Positions 39,027-49,992 of a stretch of 64,000 nucleotides of DNA are shown here, one piece after another. The position numbers and the translations under genes are program-made. Position 1 is the first letter of the stretch; every line of letters starts with the position of its first letter. The DNA is from Gammaproteobacteria bacterium. GTDB lineage: Bacteria; Pseudomonadota; Gammaproteobacteria; Steroidobacterales; Woeseiaceae. The notes below the pieces were generated by a model, which saw only the letters and a program-made list of their open reading frames with translations, had not been told where the DNA came from and searched no databases. The DNA is taken from the NCBI GenBank assembly GCA_013151645.1, contig JAADHU010000038.1, positions 1-64,000 on the forward strand, in the 5' to 3' direction.

Positions 39027-40370
39027 TCAGGCGACGGCCTGGGTATCGACAAGACGTCCCCGCAGTGAATTCGGCAACGCTTCGGTAATTACCACATCGA
39101 TGAATCGGCCAATACAGGAAGGATCGGCATCGAAATTGACCCAACGCATATTCTCGGTACGACCGGCAACCTGTTGTGAGCTCTTTTTCGACAAACGTTC
39201 GACCAGCACTGTTTGTGTCGTCCCGACCATCGCCTCACTGATGGCCATTGCCTGCTGTCCGATACGAGTCTGCAACGCGCTGAGTCGCTTTTTCTTCACT
39301 TCCATCGCCGTATCATCGGTGAAACCCGCTGCCGGTGTACCGGGGCGCGCGCTGTAGACAAAACTGAAAGACTGATCAAAGCCGATGTCGGCAATCAGCT
39401 TCATGGTCAGCTCGAAATCCTGCTCTGTCTCGCCCGGAAAACCAACGATAAAATCCGACGAAACCGAAATATCGGGTCGGGCGTGCCGCAACTTACGAAT
39501 TTTCTGCTTGTACTCAATGGCGGTGTGGCCACGTTTCATACGACCCAGAATGCGGTCGGAACCGTTTTGCACCGGCAAGTGCAGGTAGCCCGCCAGCTCC
39601 GGCACTTCCGCGTACGCCTGAATCAGGCTGTCCGTAAACTCGACCGGATGCGATGTCGTAAAACGTATTCGACCGATCCCTTCGACAGCCGCAACGTAGT
39701 AGATCAGTGTCGCGAGATCGGCGATTTGCCCATCGTGCATCGGTCCCTGGTATGCATTGACATTCTGCCCCAGCAAATTGACTTCACGCACGCCCTGCTC
39801 CGCAAGACTGACAACCTCGGCGATCACATCGTCGAAAGGCCGGCTGATTTCCTCTCCTCGCGTGTACGGCACGACACAAAACGTACAGTATTTGCTACAG
39901 CCTTCCATTACTGACACAAACGCGGTGGGCCCGTCCGCACGCGGTTCAGGCAGACGGTCGAATTTCTCGATCTCGGGAAATGAGACATCAACGACGGAGC
40001 GACCTGTTTCGCGAACTTCGTCGACCATCTCCGGTAAACGGTGCAAGGTCTGCGGCCCAAACACGATGTCGACGAACGGCGCGCGCTTACTGATACCCTC
40101 GCCTTCCTGGCTCGCAACACAACCACCCACGCCTATCAATAAACCGGGTTTTTTCTGCTTCCACGGACGCCAACGCCCCAATTCAGAAAACACCTTTTCC
40201 TGTGCCTTCTCACGAATCGAACAGGTGTTGACCAACAACAAATCCGCGTCTTCCGGAACCGTCGTTAACTCATAACCATGCGATACACGCAGGACATCCG
40301 CCATCTTGTCCGAGTCATACTCGTTCATCTGGCAACCCATGGTTTTTATGTAGAGTTTCTTTGTTTGCAT
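39027..40370 (-). CDS. miaB: tRNA-2-methylthio-N6-dimethylallyladenosine synthase
   Basis: Radical-SAM methylthiotransferase acting on i6A37 of tRNAs. It is 447 residues. The N-terminal UPF0004 domain has [12 protein letters not shown], a conserved [10 protein letters not shown] and GCVA, giving the second iron-sulfur cluster. The radical-SAM triad lies in [16 protein letters not shown] (about 153-168). A TRAM domain closes the protein. First gene of the ybeZYX-lnt operon. Confidence 0.97.
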   Translation of the reverse strand: MQTKKLYIKTMGCQMNEYDSDKMADVLRVSHGYELTTVPEDADLLLVNTCSIREKAQEKVFSELGRWRPWKQKKPGLLIGVGGCVASQEGEGISKRAPFVDIVFGPQTLHRLPEMVDEVRETGRSVVDVSFPEIEKFDRLPEPRADGPTAFVSVMEGCSKYCTFCVVPYTRGEEISRPFDDVIAEVVSLAEQGVREVNLLGQNVNAYQGPMHDGQIADLATLIYYVAAVEGIGRIRFTTSHPVEFTDSLIQAYAEVPELAGYLHLPVQNGSDRILGRMKRGHTAIEYKQKIRKLRHARPDISVSSDFIVGFPGETEQDFELTMKLIADIGFDQSFSFVYSARPGTPAAGFTDDTAMEVKKKRLSALQTRIGQQAMAISEAMVGTTQTVLVERLSKKSSQQVAGRTENMRWVNFDADPSCIGRFIDVVITEALPNSLRGRLVDTQAVA

Positions 40371-40481
40371 TTGACAATCGACAATCAGGAAATCAATTCG
40401 CGGCTGGCAACCGCGCCCCGTGAATTATGTCGCGACCCGGGCGGCGACCACATTACCCGGATTCCGGATACCACAATCGAG

Positions 40482-40593
40482 GACTCGTGAGGCGAGGATC
40501 GTCTCTGCGACCGTGCCCCGCAGGGAAGCGGGGCCCGAGCCTGCATGGACGTACTCGCGGCGGGTCTCAGAGACGATCCTCGCCTCACGAGTC
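40482..40593. repeat. 112-bp inverted-repeat element with nested hairpin
   Basis: Two perfect 26-base arms (40482-40507 and 40568-40593) face each other across 60 bases. Inside the spacer a second perfect stem GCCCCGC/GCGGGGC forms around AGGGAA. The element lies between the miaB start and the ssb stop, with short similar CCACAAT motifs just outside both arms. It has no coding capacity. It looks like a dispersed REP/BIME-type repeat; as a long stem it may also end ssb transcription. Only one copy is seen in this window. Confidence 0.75.
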
Positions 40594-40611
40594 CGCAGCA
40601 CCACAATACGC

Positions 40612-41049
40612 CTAGAACGGAATATCGTCCTCAAACTCATCCGCCGAAGCAGCAGCCGGTGGCGGCGCACTCGACCCGCGTGACTCGTTCATCGCCGGCG
40701 CTCCAGCCCCGGAACGCCCACCGAGCATCTGCATTTCATCCGCGACGATTTCGGTGGTCCAGCGATCCTTGCCTTCTTTATCCTGCCATTTGCGCGTACG
40801 CAGCTTGCCTTCGATATAGACCTGCGATCCCTTTCGAAGGTACTCGGCGGCGATTTCGGCGAGACGCCCGAACATGGCGATCTTGTGCCACTCCGTGCGC
40901 TCTTTTTGCTCGCCGGATTGCTTGTCCTTCCACGACTCGCTGGTCGCGATACTCAGATTGGTGACCGCCGAACCACTCGGCATATACCGCGTGTCGGGGT
41001 CTGCCCCCAGATTGCCGACGATAATAACTTTGTTTACTCCACGGCTCAT
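40612..41049 (-). CDS. ssb: Single-stranded DNA-binding protein
   Basis: OB-fold protein coating single-stranded DNA, 145 residues. The start [19 protein letters not shown], core [41 protein letters not shown] (landmarks only), a flexible Gly/Ala-rich linker, and the acidic tip EDDIPF that binds partner proteins are all present. The ATG at 41049 has GAGG eight bases upstream and is preferred over 41064. Its gene follows the MFS gene; uvrA, its frequent neighbour, starts 1.5 kb away in the other direction. Confidence 0.97.
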   Translation of the reverse strand: MSRGVNKVIIVGNLGADPDTRYMPSGSAVTNLSIATSESWKDKQSGEQKERTEWHKIAMFGRLAEIAAEYLRKGSQVYIEGKLRTRKWQDKEGKDRWTTEIVADEMQMLGGRSGAGAPAMNESRGSSAPPPAAASADEFEDDIPF

Positions 41050-41143
41050 AACCGGTCCTCTCAATGCTGTTTTTAGACCCGGAATTTCGGGTGCGTGCTC
41101 TTGCGCGGTTGCCTATTGTAGAGCGTGACGAGTCAAAAGCCAG

Positions 41144-42346
41144 TCAGATTTCACGGGATTCTGCCCTGATTTCGGCCTTCCGACCCATTTGGTGCAACAA
41201 TAGCCAGCATCCGGTGAGTGCCGCGCAGGCAAAGAAGACGTATCGCGGCTGTCCGGCAGAGAGTAGCCAACCCCCAATGAGACCACCGGCAAAGGCACCG
41301 AGAAACTGGAAACTTGAGAAGACACCCAGCGAAGCCCCGCGCGCCTCACCATGAGCAAGAATCGACAATCGTGCCGGCAACCCGGCTTCGAGGAAATTAA
41401 AGCCGGCAAAGAAGACTGACAACGCCAGAAATACCAGAATCCAGGTCACGCCAAAGAATGCCAGCATAAGCAACCCCGCCAGCAGCAACGCGACGGCAAC
41501 CGCGATGGTGCCACGTTTTCCTTTGCGATCATCGGCAATTATCAGCGGTACGGTTCCCAGCAGCGACAAGAGCAGTGCACCCACGTAGATTTTCCACTGT
41601 TCCGTTAGCAACAGACCGAGACGGTCCCTCAATATGAAGGGCAATGCGACGAACATGGCCGTCAATAGCGTGTGCAGTAGAAAAATATACAAATCGAGCC
41701 GCAGGAGATTCGGCTTGAAGGCCGCGCTGATTCCCAGATTTGAAGGCGACTTGTTGCGCCTGGGACTGCTCGGCAGGAGGAGCGTCAGCATAGCCGCGAT
41801 AATCGCTCCCGCAGCGGCGACCATGAAAAGTGTACTCACGCCGCTGGCGGCCGCGATGACCGGACCGAATATCAGCGCGAGCAGGAACGAGCCACCGATA
41901 GCCACACCGAATACGGCCATCGATCGGGTACGGACTTCTTCACGCGTCGCATCGGCGAGGAGAGCAGACAGCGTTGCCGAAATCGCGCCCGCGCCCTGTA
42001 GCAACCGACCCGCAATAACGCCACCGATCGTGACACTGCTGGCCGCGAGCAGGCTACCAGCGGCGAAAACCATGAGACCGCCGACGATGACCGGTAGTCG
42101 ACCGATGCGATCCGACAATGCACCCAGGGGAATTTGCAACGTGGCCTGGGTCAGTCCGTAAGCACCGACTGCGAACCCGATCAGGATCGGCGTGGCGCCT
42201 TCAAGTCCGACGGCGTAGAGCGACAGAACCGGCAAAAGCGCGAACAACCCGAACATGCGGATCATCGCGATCAGCGCGACGACAGCAACGGTCCTGCGTT
42301 CCGTCGCGAGCATCGGCAACAGTTTTTTCTCGCGTTCATGGCTCAT
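41144..42346 (-). CDS. MFS transporter
   Basis: A 400-residue 12-helix major facilitator protein. The motif GALSDRIGRLPVIVGG between helices 2 and 3 is the MFS A-motif, and GRLLQGAGAISAT in helix 4 is typical of proton-drug antiporters. The substrate is unknown. It belongs to the YajR-like branch often placed between ssb and uvrA in gammaproteobacteria, as here. Confidence 0.9.
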   Translation of the reverse strand: MSHEREKKLLPMLATERRTVAVVALIAMIRMFGLFALLPVLSLYAVGLEGATPILIGFAVGAYGLTQATLQIPLGALSDRIGRLPVIVGGLMVFAAGSLLAASSVTIGGVIAGRLLQGAGAISATLSALLADATREEVRTRSMAVFGVAIGGSFLLALIFGPVIAAASGVSTLFMVAAAGAIIAAMLTLLLPSSPRRNKSPSNLGISAAFKPNLLRLDLYIFLLHTLLTAMFVALPFILRDRLGLLLTEQWKIYVGALLLSLLGTVPLIIADDRKGKRGTIAVAVALLLAGLLMLAFFGVTWILVFLALSVFFAGFNFLEAGLPARLSILAHGEARGASLGVFSSFQFLGAFAGGLIGGWLLSAGQPRYVFFACAALTGCWLLLHQMGRKAEIRAESREI

Positions 42347-42531
42347 GAGTCGTCGGCGTTTTCCTGTAAGCCGCTGATTAGTCAGCAGATGAGTGACCCG
42401 GTTTGGCCATCACCACTACCCCGCTCCCGCACCCGGATACCTCCACACAGTCTTTAACGGGGTATGGCTTTGCGCCGAAGCGAAGCGGCGGCGTATATTA
42501 GCAGGTTGTTCGGCGAACTCTTAAGAATTCC

Positions 42532-45378
42532 ATGAAAACGATCGATATCTTCGGCGCAAGAACCCACAACCTGAAAAATGTCGACCTGAGCCTGCCGAGG
42601 GACAAGTTGATCGTATTTACGGGGCTATCCGGATCGGGCAAATCGTCGCTTGCCTTCGACACAATTTACGCGGAAGGGCAACGACGTTACGTCGAGTCGC
42701 TGTCTGCTTACGCGCGGCAATTCCTCTCGATGATGGAGAAACCCGACGTCGATCACATTGATGGCCTCTCCCCGGCCATTTCGATTGAGCAACGCTCAAC
42801 GTCGCACAATCCACGCTCAACAGTGGGCACGGTCACCGAGATTCACGACTATCTTCGCCTGCTGTTCGCTCGCGCCGGAACACCGCGCTGCCCGGATCAC
42901 GGCGTTACGCTGGAAGCGCAGACGGTCAGTGAAATGGTCGACCAGGTACTGGCGCTGCCCGAAGGGCTGCGCTTGTTGCTGCTCGCGCCCGTCGTCGCCC
43001 AGCGCAAGGGCGAACATGTGTTGCTGATGCGCGACCTGCAGGCACAGGGGTTTATTCGCGCCCGCATCAACGGTGAGATTTGCGAACTCGACGACCCTCC
43101 GAAACTCGACCTGCGCCGCAAACACGATATTGAAGCGGTCGTCGATCGCTTCAAGGTCAAAGCCGACATGAAGCAGCGTCTTGCCGAATCCTTTGAGACG
43201 GCATTACGACTTGCGGACGGTGTCGCACGCATCGTAGTGATGGACGATGACGATGCCGAAGAGATCGTTTTCTCGGATCGATTTGCCTGCAATATCTGCG
43301 GCTACAGCCTGACGGAACTTGAACCACGACTGTTCTCGTTCAACAATCCCAGCGGGGCCTGCCCGGACTGCGATGGCCTCGGCGTCAAACAGTTTTTTGA
43401 TCCGGAACGCGTGATCGTCAATTCTGACTTATCGCTCGCTGGCGGCGCTATTCGCGGCTGGGATCGTAAGACCAAGTACTACTTTCAAATGATCCAAAGC
43501 CTTGCGTCGCATTTCAAGTTCGATATCGAAATCGCGTTCAAGGAATTGCCTGAAGACATTCAAAATACCGTCTTGTTTGGCAGCGGCAAAGTGAAGGTTG
43601 AGTTTTTCTACGAGAACTCGCGCGGAATGCAGGTCAAACAAAAGCATCGCTTTGAGGGTGTTATCCCGAACCTTGAACGACGTTATCGCGAAACCGAGTC
43701 CAGTGCCGTTCGCGAAGAGCTCTCTCGTTTTTTGAATTCCCAACAATGCCCGGCATGTGATGGAACGCGCCTGAACCGATCCGCGCGTAACGTATTCATC
43801 ACGGACCGGTCTCTGCCCGAAATTAATGCGCTCTCAGTCGGCCATGCCTACCAGTTTTGCAGTAATCTGAAGCTCGACGGGTGGCGGGGAACCATTGCTG
43901 ACAAGATCGTCAAGGAAATCAGTGACCGTCTCGGATTTCTCAGCGATGTCGGCCTGGATTATTTATCTCTGAATCGAAGTGCCGACACTTTGTCCGGCGG
44001 CGAAGCACAGCGAATTCGGCTGGCAAGTCAGATCGGATCGGGCCTCGTCGGGGTTATGTACATTCTGGATGAGCCTTCCATCGGCCTGCATCAGCGAGAT
44101 AACCAGCGCTTGCTCAGCTCACTGATTCACCTGCGCGACATCGGCAATACGGTCATCATCGTCGAGCACGACGAAGAAGCAATCATGGCGGCGGATTACG
44201 TCGTCGATCTCGGCCCTGGCGCGGGCGTACACGGCGGGTGCATTGTTGCAAAGGGTACGCCGCAGGAAATAAAGAACAATCCACAGTCGTTGACGGGCCA
44301 GTATCTCTCCGGCAGACGGTCAATCGCGATTCCCGCCAGTCGCACTGCGATGGACAAAAACAAGACCATTTCCATACTGGGTGCGCGCGGCAATAACCTG
44401 AAATCCGTAGACGTCTCGATTCCGATCGGATTGATGACCTGCGTTACCGGCGTCTCCGGTTCCGGCAAATCGACGCTGATCAACGATACGTTGTACAAGG
44501 CGGTCGCCGACCTGTTGAATCGCTCCAATCGCAACCCCGCGGCGCACGACAGTATCAAGGGTCTCGATCACGTTGACCGTGTCATCGACATCAGCCAAAG
44601 CCCGATTGGCCGCACGCCGCGTTCGAACCCGGCGACGTACAGTGGCCTCTTTACACCGATACGAGAGTTGTTCGCCGGCACGCAGGAAGCCCGCTCACGT
44701 GGCTACATGCCCGGACGTTTCAGTTTTAACGTCAAAGGTGGTCGCTGTGAAGCCTGCCAGGGCGATGGTGTCATCAAGGTTGAAATGCATTTTCTGCCGG
44801 ATGTGTACGTTCCCTGTGATGTCTGCAAAGGGAAGCGGTATAACCGTGAAACGCTGGAGACCCGTTACAAGGGCAGGAATATCAACGAAGTTCTCGAGAT
44901 GACGGTTGAGGATGCGGCGGAGTTTTTCCGCAACGTACCGGTCATCGCGAAGAAGCTTGCGACACTAATGGATGTCGGTTTGTCCTACGTGCGCCTGGGC
45001 CAGAATGCGACGACATTATCCGGCGGAGAAGCACAGCGCATTAAACTCGCCAAGGAACTGTCGAAGCGCGATACGGGTAACACGCTGTATATCCTGGATG
45101 AACCAACGACGGGATTGCACTTCTACGATATCGAGCAACTGCTGGTGGTCTTGCATCGCCTGCGCGACCGCGGCAATACCGTCGTGGTCATTGAACACAA
45201 CCTCGATGTCATCAAGACCGCGGACTGGATTGTCGATCTGGGACCCGAGGGCGGTGATGGGGGTGGCGAGGTGATCGCCAGTGGTACGCCGGAACAGGTT
45301 GCGGCGAGCAAAGCATCTTTTACGGGCCAGTACCTGAAGCCGATGCTGGATCTCGAAAAGAAAAAACGCCGGGCGTAG
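42532..45378 (+). CDS. uvrA: Excinuclease ABC subunit A
   Basis: Damage-sensing ATPase of nucleotide excision repair, 948 residues. Two ABC ATPase halves are seen: Walker [10 protein letters not shown] (about 31-39) and GVSGSGKST (about 640), each with an LSGGEAQRI signature and a DEP Walker B. Zinc-binding pairs are in CNICGYSL with CPDCDGLG, and in CEACQGDG with CDVCKGKRY. No standard LexA box (CTGT-8-ACAG) is seen in the 185 bases upstream, unlike E. coli uvrA. Confidence 0.98.
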   Translation: MKTIDIFGARTHNLKNVDLSLPRDKLIVFTGLSGSGKSSLAFDTIYAEGQRRYVESLSAYARQFLSMMEKPDVDHIDGLSPAISIEQRSTSHNPRSTVGTVTEIHDYLRLLFARAGTPRCPDHGVTLEAQTVSEMVDQVLALPEGLRLLLLAPVVAQRKGEHVLLMRDLQAQGFIRARINGEICELDDPPKLDLRRKHDIEAVVDRFKVKADMKQRLAESFETALRLADGVARIVVMDDDDAEEIVFSDRFACNICGYSLTELEPRLFSFNNPSGACPDCDGLGVKQFFDPERVIVNSDLSLAGGAIRGWDRKTKYYFQMIQSLASHFKFDIEIAFKELPEDIQNTVLFGSGKVKVEFFYENSRGMQVKQKHRFEGVIPNLERRYRETESSAVREELSRFLNSQQCPACDGTRLNRSARNVFITDRSLPEINALSVGHAYQFCSNLKLDGWRGTIADKIVKEISDRLGFLSDVGLDYLSLNRSADTLSGGEAQRIRLASQIGSGLVGVMYILDEPSIGLHQRDNQRLLSSLIHLRDIGNTVIIVEHDEEAIMAADYVVDLGPGAGVHGGCIVAKGTPQEIKNNPQSLTGQYLSGRRSIAIPASRTAMDKNKTISILGARGNNLKSVDVSIPIGLMTCVTGVSGSGKSTLINDTLYKAVADLLNRSNRNPAAHDSIKGLDHVDRVIDISQSPIGRTPRSNPATYSGLFTPIRELFAGTQEARSRGYMPGRFSFNVKGGRCEACQGDGVIKVEMHFLPDVYVPCDVCKGKRYNRETLETRYKGRNINEVLEMTVEDAAEFFRNVPVIAKKLATLMDVGLSYVRLGQNATTLSGGEAQRIKLAKELSKRDTGNTLYILDEPTTGLHFYDIEQLLVVLHRLRDRGNTVVVIEHNLDVIKTADWIVDLGPEGGDGGGEVIASGTPEQVAASKASFTGQYLKPMLDLEKKKRRA

Positions 45379-45406
45379 TGCGTTTTGCCGCGGTGACGGT
45401 TGATCG

Positions 45407-46036
45407 CTACTCCGTTCGCTCGATACTCTCGATTACCGCCGGCTCTTCGATGATTTGCCCTTCAACATAGACGCTATAGGCAGGAGCGTCCGACGGCAGA
45501 TCATGGATCGAGTGAATGATGTCCATACCGGCAACAACTCGCCCAAATGCCGCAAACCCCTGCCCGTCGGGATTGCGAACTTCACCGAAATCGAGTCCTG
45601 GCTGATCCCCGATACAGATAAAAAACTCCGAGCTGGCTGTACCAACATCGCCACGAGCCATGGAAATGACTCCATCCTTGTGCAAAATTCCGGTCTGTTT
45701 CGTCGACTCATGCGCGATCGCCGGGAAAATTGCCTCAACGTCGCCCAACCCGCCTTGAATCACCTCGATTTTGGGACGGCCGTTGTCGTTGCTGTAACGC
45801 ACTGAACGATAGAACGTGCTGCCGTCATAATGACCTCCATCGACGTAGCGGAGAAAATTACTCACGGAAAGCGGCGCCTTGCCGGGATACAACTCAATCT
45901 GCACCTCACCGTAGTTCGTTGTCATAGTAACCAGAATGGGGGGTGCCTCATCTGCAAGAACCGGCACAACCGCAAAAGCGGCAAATAGCAGACCGACGTA
46001 CGAAAGACGAATACGATTGATGCATGCAACGAACAT
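45407..46036 (-). CDS. Periplasmic cyclophilin-type peptidyl-prolyl isomerase
   Basis: A 209-residue cyclophilin with an N-terminal signal peptide (hydrophobic [18 protein letters not shown], cleavage near A-DEAP). The core has [37 protein letters not shown] (landmarks: [23 protein letters not shown]), [10 protein letters not shown] and [15 protein letters not shown]. The Arg in FYR is kept, so catalysis is likely. It would help fold exported proteins. It ends a five-gene minus-strand cluster and is convergent with uvrA. Confidence 0.93.
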   Translation of the reverse strand: MFVACINRIRLSYVGLLFAAFAVVPVLADEAPPILVTMTTNYGEVQIELYPGKAPLSVSNFLRYVDGGHYDGSTFYRSVRYSNDNGRPKIEVIQGGLGDVEAIFPAIAHESTKQTGILHKDGVISMARGDVGTASSEFFICIGDQPGLDFGEVRNPDGQGFAAFGRVVAGMDIIHSIHDLPSDAPAYSVYVEGQIIEEPAVIESIERTE

Positions 46037-46038
46037 TT

Positions 46039-46614
46039 TTATGACCTCTGTGGGTTCCGGACGGTGAGCAAGAGTTGCATCGCGAGCCGATTTTTTCCGC
46101 TCAATCCTGCTGCGATCTCATCCTCAACCATTTCTCGCAGCTCCGCGCTCAGCGATGCTCTGTTGATCTCTTTAAAACCGAATTTCTCGTAAAACGGCGC
46201 ATTCCACGCCAGGTGGCGAAAGGTCACCAGTGTCATGGCGCTATATTCCTCCTGCCGCGCCCAGTCGATGACCACCCGCAAGATTGCCGAGCCGATTCCC
46301 TGCTTCGCATGCTCGGGATGCACATCCAGATCGTCGAGATGCGCCAGGCCATCGACGATCTCGATCATTGCATAACCAATCACCTGGCCTTCCGCATCGG
46401 TGGTGACCCAAAGTCGACCACTCTTCTGCGCTGCCTGCAGTACGTCCGCAGGTGAAATTCGATAGCGAATATCCGCTGGGACATCCGACTCGGCGAAAAC
46501 CGAGACCGCCGCTACCTGGATACCGGGGATCGCTCCGAGATGCTCAGGACCGGCGAGACTGATCGAGTAATTCGCGGGCATGAGCGAAGCTGATTTCGAT
46601 GCCGATAAATACAC
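46039..46614 (-). CDS. GNAT family N-acetyltransferase
   Basis: A 191-residue acetyltransferase (180 if the ATG at 46581 is the start). The acetyl-CoA motif lies in VHPEHAKQGIGSAILRVVIDWA and the later WNAPFYEKFGFKEI is typical. The substrate is unknown. It is packed between the YjdF-like gene (1 base gap) and the cyclophilin gene (2 base gap), so it is expressed from the same transcript. Confidence 0.88.
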   Translation of the reverse strand: MYLSASKSASLMPANYSISLAGPEHLGAIPGIQVAAVSVFAESDVPADIRYRISPADVLQAAQKSGRLWVTTDAEGQVIGYAMIEIVDGLAHLDDLDVHPEHAKQGIGSAILRVVIDWARQEEYSAMTLVTFRHLAWNAPFYEKFGFKEINRASLSAELREMVEDEIAAGLSGKNRLAMQLLLTVRNPQRS

Positions 46615-46615
46615 G

Positions 46616-47239
46616 TTAATCGATCATTCCGCGGTCTGACATCTGCCGGTCGTGCCAGCGCCCCAAAAACATGACTGCAATGATCGCGCCGGAGAGTGCC
46701 CAGGCCATGTCCGACTGTGTGTCCCAGACGTAGCCTTGCGTGCCAAGGAATGAATCGGCTGCATCCGCTGATAGCAACGCTACCCACCACTCGATCAACT
46801 CATAGAACGCGCTGAAGCCGAGACAGAAACTAACAATGAAGAAATCCCGCCAGCGCGTATTTGTAAATACCTTCTTGCGCACAACGATTTCGCGCGCGAC
46901 GATGGCGGGAATGAACCCCTGTGCGAAGTGCCCGACTTTATCGTAGTTGTTGCGCGTCAGGTCGAATTCATCTCGAATCCAGTCGAACAGCGGCACCTCG
47001 GCATAAGTGTAGTGGCCACCGATCATCAGGATAATGCAATGAACCAGGATGAGGACATACGTCAATGTCGTCAACGGAAATGAATTTCGCGTGTACCAGA
47101 GCACGGCCGCACCCAGCATCGCTGGCGCCACCTCCAGCCACCAGGTCGAAGTTTCCCTGGGATCGATACCCGACCAGATCAAAACCGCCAGAAATACGCC
47201 CGCCCAGGCGAATTGCATTCGTGGAGACCGCTTCGTCAT
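46616..47239 (-). CDS. DUF2238/YjdF family membrane protein
   Basis: A 207-residue protein with about six helices. The family signature HYTYAEVPLFDW then RNNYDKVGHFAQGF and YELIEWW lies in the middle. Function unknown; YjdF-like proteins are inner-membrane proteins. It overlaps the DksA-like gene stop as ATGA, so it is translationally coupled. Confidence 0.9.
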   Translation of the reverse strand: MTKRSPRMQFAWAGVFLAVLIWSGIDPRETSTWWLEVAPAMLGAAVLWYTRNSFPLTTLTYVLILVHCIILMIGGHYTYAEVPLFDWIRDEFDLTRNNYDKVGHFAQGFIPAIVAREIVVRKKVFTNTRWRDFFIVSFCLGFSAFYELIEWWVALLSADAADSFLGTQGYVWDTQSDMAWALSGAIIAVMFLGRWHDRQMSDRGMID

Positions 47240-47580
47240 TCATTCCTCCCGGCGCACACAACGCACATCGTGGCGGTCGGATCGTACTCGAGCCGTTTCG
47301 GATTAATCACTTCATCGCAGGATCTGCAAAAACCGTAGTCGTCTTCGTCCATCCGCGCCAGTGTCGCGGCGATATTCCTTAGCATTAACTCCCGTCGACG
47401 CCCGGCGGCTTGTGACATAGCCTGGGCCTGCATGGCGTCCATGCGAGACAAACGCCCGACTCGCGCCTGATCCAGTTCGACAACCTGCGACGAATCGTCC
47501 GCCGTCCGGGTCAACCCCTGCAACTCTTCCTGCAGATCAAGAAGCTTGCGGCGAAGCGCGGGAATATCGATTTCCAACAT
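47236..47580 (-). CDS. DksA/TraR family zinc-finger protein
   Basis: A 114-residue protein with an N-terminal coiled-coil helix pair and a C4 zinc finger CRSC...CVVC (about residues 85-109). It resembles the short DksA-like proteins that bind the RNA polymerase secondary channel. The coiled-coil tip lacks the obvious DxxDxA seen in true DksA, so its activity on polymerase is uncertain. It is in the slyX cluster. Confidence 0.88.
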   Translation of the reverse strand: MLEIDIPALRRKLLDLQEELQGLTRTADDSSQVVELDQARVGRLSRMDAMQAQAMSQAAGRRRELMLRNIAATLARMDEDDYGFCRSCDEVINPKRLEYDPTATMCVVCAGRNE

Positions 47581-47601
47581 GACGCTATGCGATGACCGGC
47601 C

Positions 47602-47808
47602 TCAATAGTGAGGCGGTCGATCGTCCTCGGGGCCATCGACCGTTGCAGATTCGGACATCGCTCGAACACGACCCGTGAGCACACGACACAACTCCTCGAG
47701 CCGGACAATCTGCGCCTGTTGATCCGTTACGACCGTATTCAGTGCATTCACCAGGTCTTCCTGGTGTGCCAGTTTGGTTTCAATCTCAATCAGTCTGTCG
47801 TCATCCAT
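47602..47808 (-). CDS. slyX: SlyX-like protein
   Basis: A 68-residue coiled-coil protein. LAHQEDLVNALNTVVTDQQAQI then LEELCRVL is the SlyX pattern, and the C terminus ends DRPPHY as in the family. Role unknown. It heads the cluster slyX, DksA-like, YjdF, GNAT, cyclophilin. Confidence 0.92.
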   Translation of the reverse strand: MDDDRLIEIETKLAHQEDLVNALNTVVTDQQAQIVRLEELCRVLTGRVRAMSESATVDGPEDDRPPHY

Positions 47809-48006
47809 TGCCAGAACCCTGTTGCCGGTAGCTCACTCTAAGTCCGTCAGCCGAAATCCTCAACTCATACCGACCACGCTGCTGTTCCGGACGTGTATCC
47901 TCTCGCGTATCCTCAGGGACCCGTTGATCCATTCTGGACGCACCATGTGAATCCGGAGTAGATCAGAGGATTCCATGGCCCTTGTTCAGACGCTGATGGC
48001 GCCCGT

Positions 48007-49926
48007 ATGTCGCTCATTCGATTCGAAGATGTGTCACTCGATTTTGGTGACCAGAAAATACTCACTGATGCCACTCTGGCCATCGAGGCGGGCGAGCGCG
48101 TGTGTTTTATCGGCCGAAACGGTGCCGGAAAGTCCACCACGTTCAAGTTGATAACCGGGGAGATTGAACCGGATCGCGGCGACATCATTCAAAAATCCGG
48201 CCTCGTCGTCAGCCAGCTGGCGCAAGAATTACCGGATGCCATGGATCTCAATGTCCAGGACGTCGTCCGTTCCGGTCTCGCCGACATTGAGGTGTTGCTG
48301 CAACGTTACCAGGAGCTATCCGGTCAGGATCTCGACCGCAAAGGACTCCTTGACCTTGAAGCACTCCATCAACGTATTGACGCTCACGACGGCTGGCACC
48401 TGCAACAGCGCGTCGAAACCACCATGACGGAACTCAACCTGCCAGTCGACAAGATGATGAGCGAATTGTCAGGCGGCTGGCGAAGACGCGTGGCCCTCGC
48501 CAGGGCGCTGGTTCAGAAGCCCGATTTGCTGCTACTGGACGAACCAACCAACCATCTCGACATCGTGACGATCAAATGGCTGGAAAACGTCATTTATACC
48601 TACGCGGGATCGGTCTTGTTCATCACCCATGACCGGGCCTTTCTGCAACGCCTGGCAACGCGCATTGTCGAGATAGACCGTGGCAAGCTGAGCAGTTGGC
48701 CAGGTGATTTCAGAAACTACCAGCTGCGCAAAGAAAAGGCGCTCGAAGACGAAGAAACGGAAAATGCGCGATTCGACAAACGGCTCGACAAGGAAGAGGT
48801 CTGGGTTCGCCAGGGAATCAAGGCACGTCGCACGCGCAACGAAGGACGGGTGCGAACACTTCAGAAAATGCGTACTGAGCGGGCGCAGCGTATCGAGCGC
48901 GACCCGAATGCCCGCATGCACATTGAGGAAGGCGAAAAGTCCGGCCGAAAGGTTATTCGTGCGCGCAACGTTTCATATTCTTATGACGATCAGCCCCTGA
49001 TCGAGGATTTTTCGGTCAAAATAATGCGTGGTGATCGAATCGGCCTGCTGGGTAACAATGGTGTGGGCAAGACCACGCTTCTGCGCTTGCTCCTCGACGA
49101 TCTCGAACCGAAGTCCGGCACCGTAAAGCACGGCACCAATCTGGAAATCGGCTACTTCGACCAACTTCGACAAACGCTGGACGCGGAGAAATCCGTCGCC
49201 GAAAACGTCGGTGACGGCAGAACTTACATTCAACTGAATGGCAAAGACCGCCACATCGTCGGTTATCTCAAGGGCTTTCTCTTCGATCCGAAACGATCAA
49301 TGACGCCGGTCAAGTCCTTGTCCGGCGGTGAACGCAACCGGGTCATTCTGGCCAAGCTTTTCACCCGACCAGCCAATCTACTGGTTCTCGATGAACCGAC
49401 TAATGACCTGGATATGGAAACGCTTGAAATTCTTGAGGACAAGCTCATCAACTACAGCGGCACGTTGATCGTCGTCAGCCATGATCGGCAATTTCTGGAC
49501 AACGTTGTCACCAGCACCATCGTCTTCGAAGAGAACGGCGAAGTGCGAGAATATGTCGGTGGTTACACGGACTGGCTGCGACAGGGTCATCAGCTCACTG
49601 AACTGGACAACCCGATTCGCACGCAGGATACGCCGAACGCGGCGAAATCTGCTGTGGCAAACCGTACAGCGGTCAAACTCAGTTATAAAGACCAGCGTGC
49701 GCTGGATGCGTTGCCGGAGGAAATCGAGATTCTGGAAAGAGAGCTGGCTGAGATCGAAAGGCAGATGTCCGCTACAGACTTCTATTCACAGGATCATGAA
49801 ACCGTCCAAAAGATACTGAATCAGCTGTCTGCAACGCAATTAAAGCTCGAGCAGCGTATGGATCGCTGGACCGTGCTCGCGAATCGAAAAGAGGAATACG
49901 ATCAGTCGCGTGACCAACCGGGGTAA
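48007..49926 (+). CDS. uup: ABC-F ATPase Uup
   Basis: A 639-residue ABC-F protein. Two ATPase domains have Walker A GRNGAGKS (about 37-44) and GNNGVGKT (about 349-356), signatures LSGGWRR and LSGGERN, and Walker B LLLLDEPTNHLD and LLVLDEPTNDLD. A basic linker and a C-terminal coiled coil (EEIEILERELAEIERQM) identify the Uup branch, which binds branched DNA and acts on ribosomes. The start has a poor ribosome binding site. Some 198 bases between slyX and uup hold no gene. Confidence 0.95.
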   Translation: MSLIRFEDVSLDFGDQKILTDATLAIEAGERVCFIGRNGAGKSTTFKLITGEIEPDRGDIIQKSGLVVSQLAQELPDAMDLNVQDVVRSGLADIEVLLQRYQELSGQDLDRKGLLDLEALHQRIDAHDGWHLQQRVETTMTELNLPVDKMMSELSGGWRRRVALARALVQKPDLLLLDEPTNHLDIVTIKWLENVIYTYAGSVLFITHDRAFLQRLATRIVEIDRGKLSSWPGDFRNYQLRKEKALEDEETENARFDKRLDKEEVWVRQGIKARRTRNEGRVRTLQKMRTERAQRIERDPNARMHIEEGEKSGRKVIRARNVSYSYDDQPLIEDFSVKIMRGDRIGLLGNNGVGKTTLLRLLLDDLEPKSGTVKHGTNLEIGYFDQLRQTLDAEKSVAENVGDGRTYIQLNGKDRHIVGYLKGFLFDPKRSMTPVKSLSGGERNRVILAKLFTRPANLLVLDEPTNDLDMETLEILEDKLINYSGTLIVVSHDRQFLDNVVTSTIVFEENGEVREYVGGYTDWLRQGHQLTELDNPIRTQDTPNAAKSAVANRTAVKLSYKDQRALDALPEEIEILERELAEIERQMSATDFYSQDHETVQKILNQLSATQLKLEQRMDRWTVLANRKEEYDQSRDQPG

Positions 49927-49992
49927 TAGGCCTTCGGCATTAAGGCCGGAAATATACGTGAGATATCCGGGGCTATCTGCCCGTATCCATTA

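Noticed and set aside
42347-42531. LexA box before uvrA
   Set aside because: No CTGT-8-ACAG palindrome is present. A GTTC-GGC-GAAC dyad is seen but does not match a known LexA pattern for this group.
49926-49955. Terminator between uup and the TerB gene
   Set aside because: GGCCTT/AAGGCC stem lacks a T run on either strand; too weak to call.
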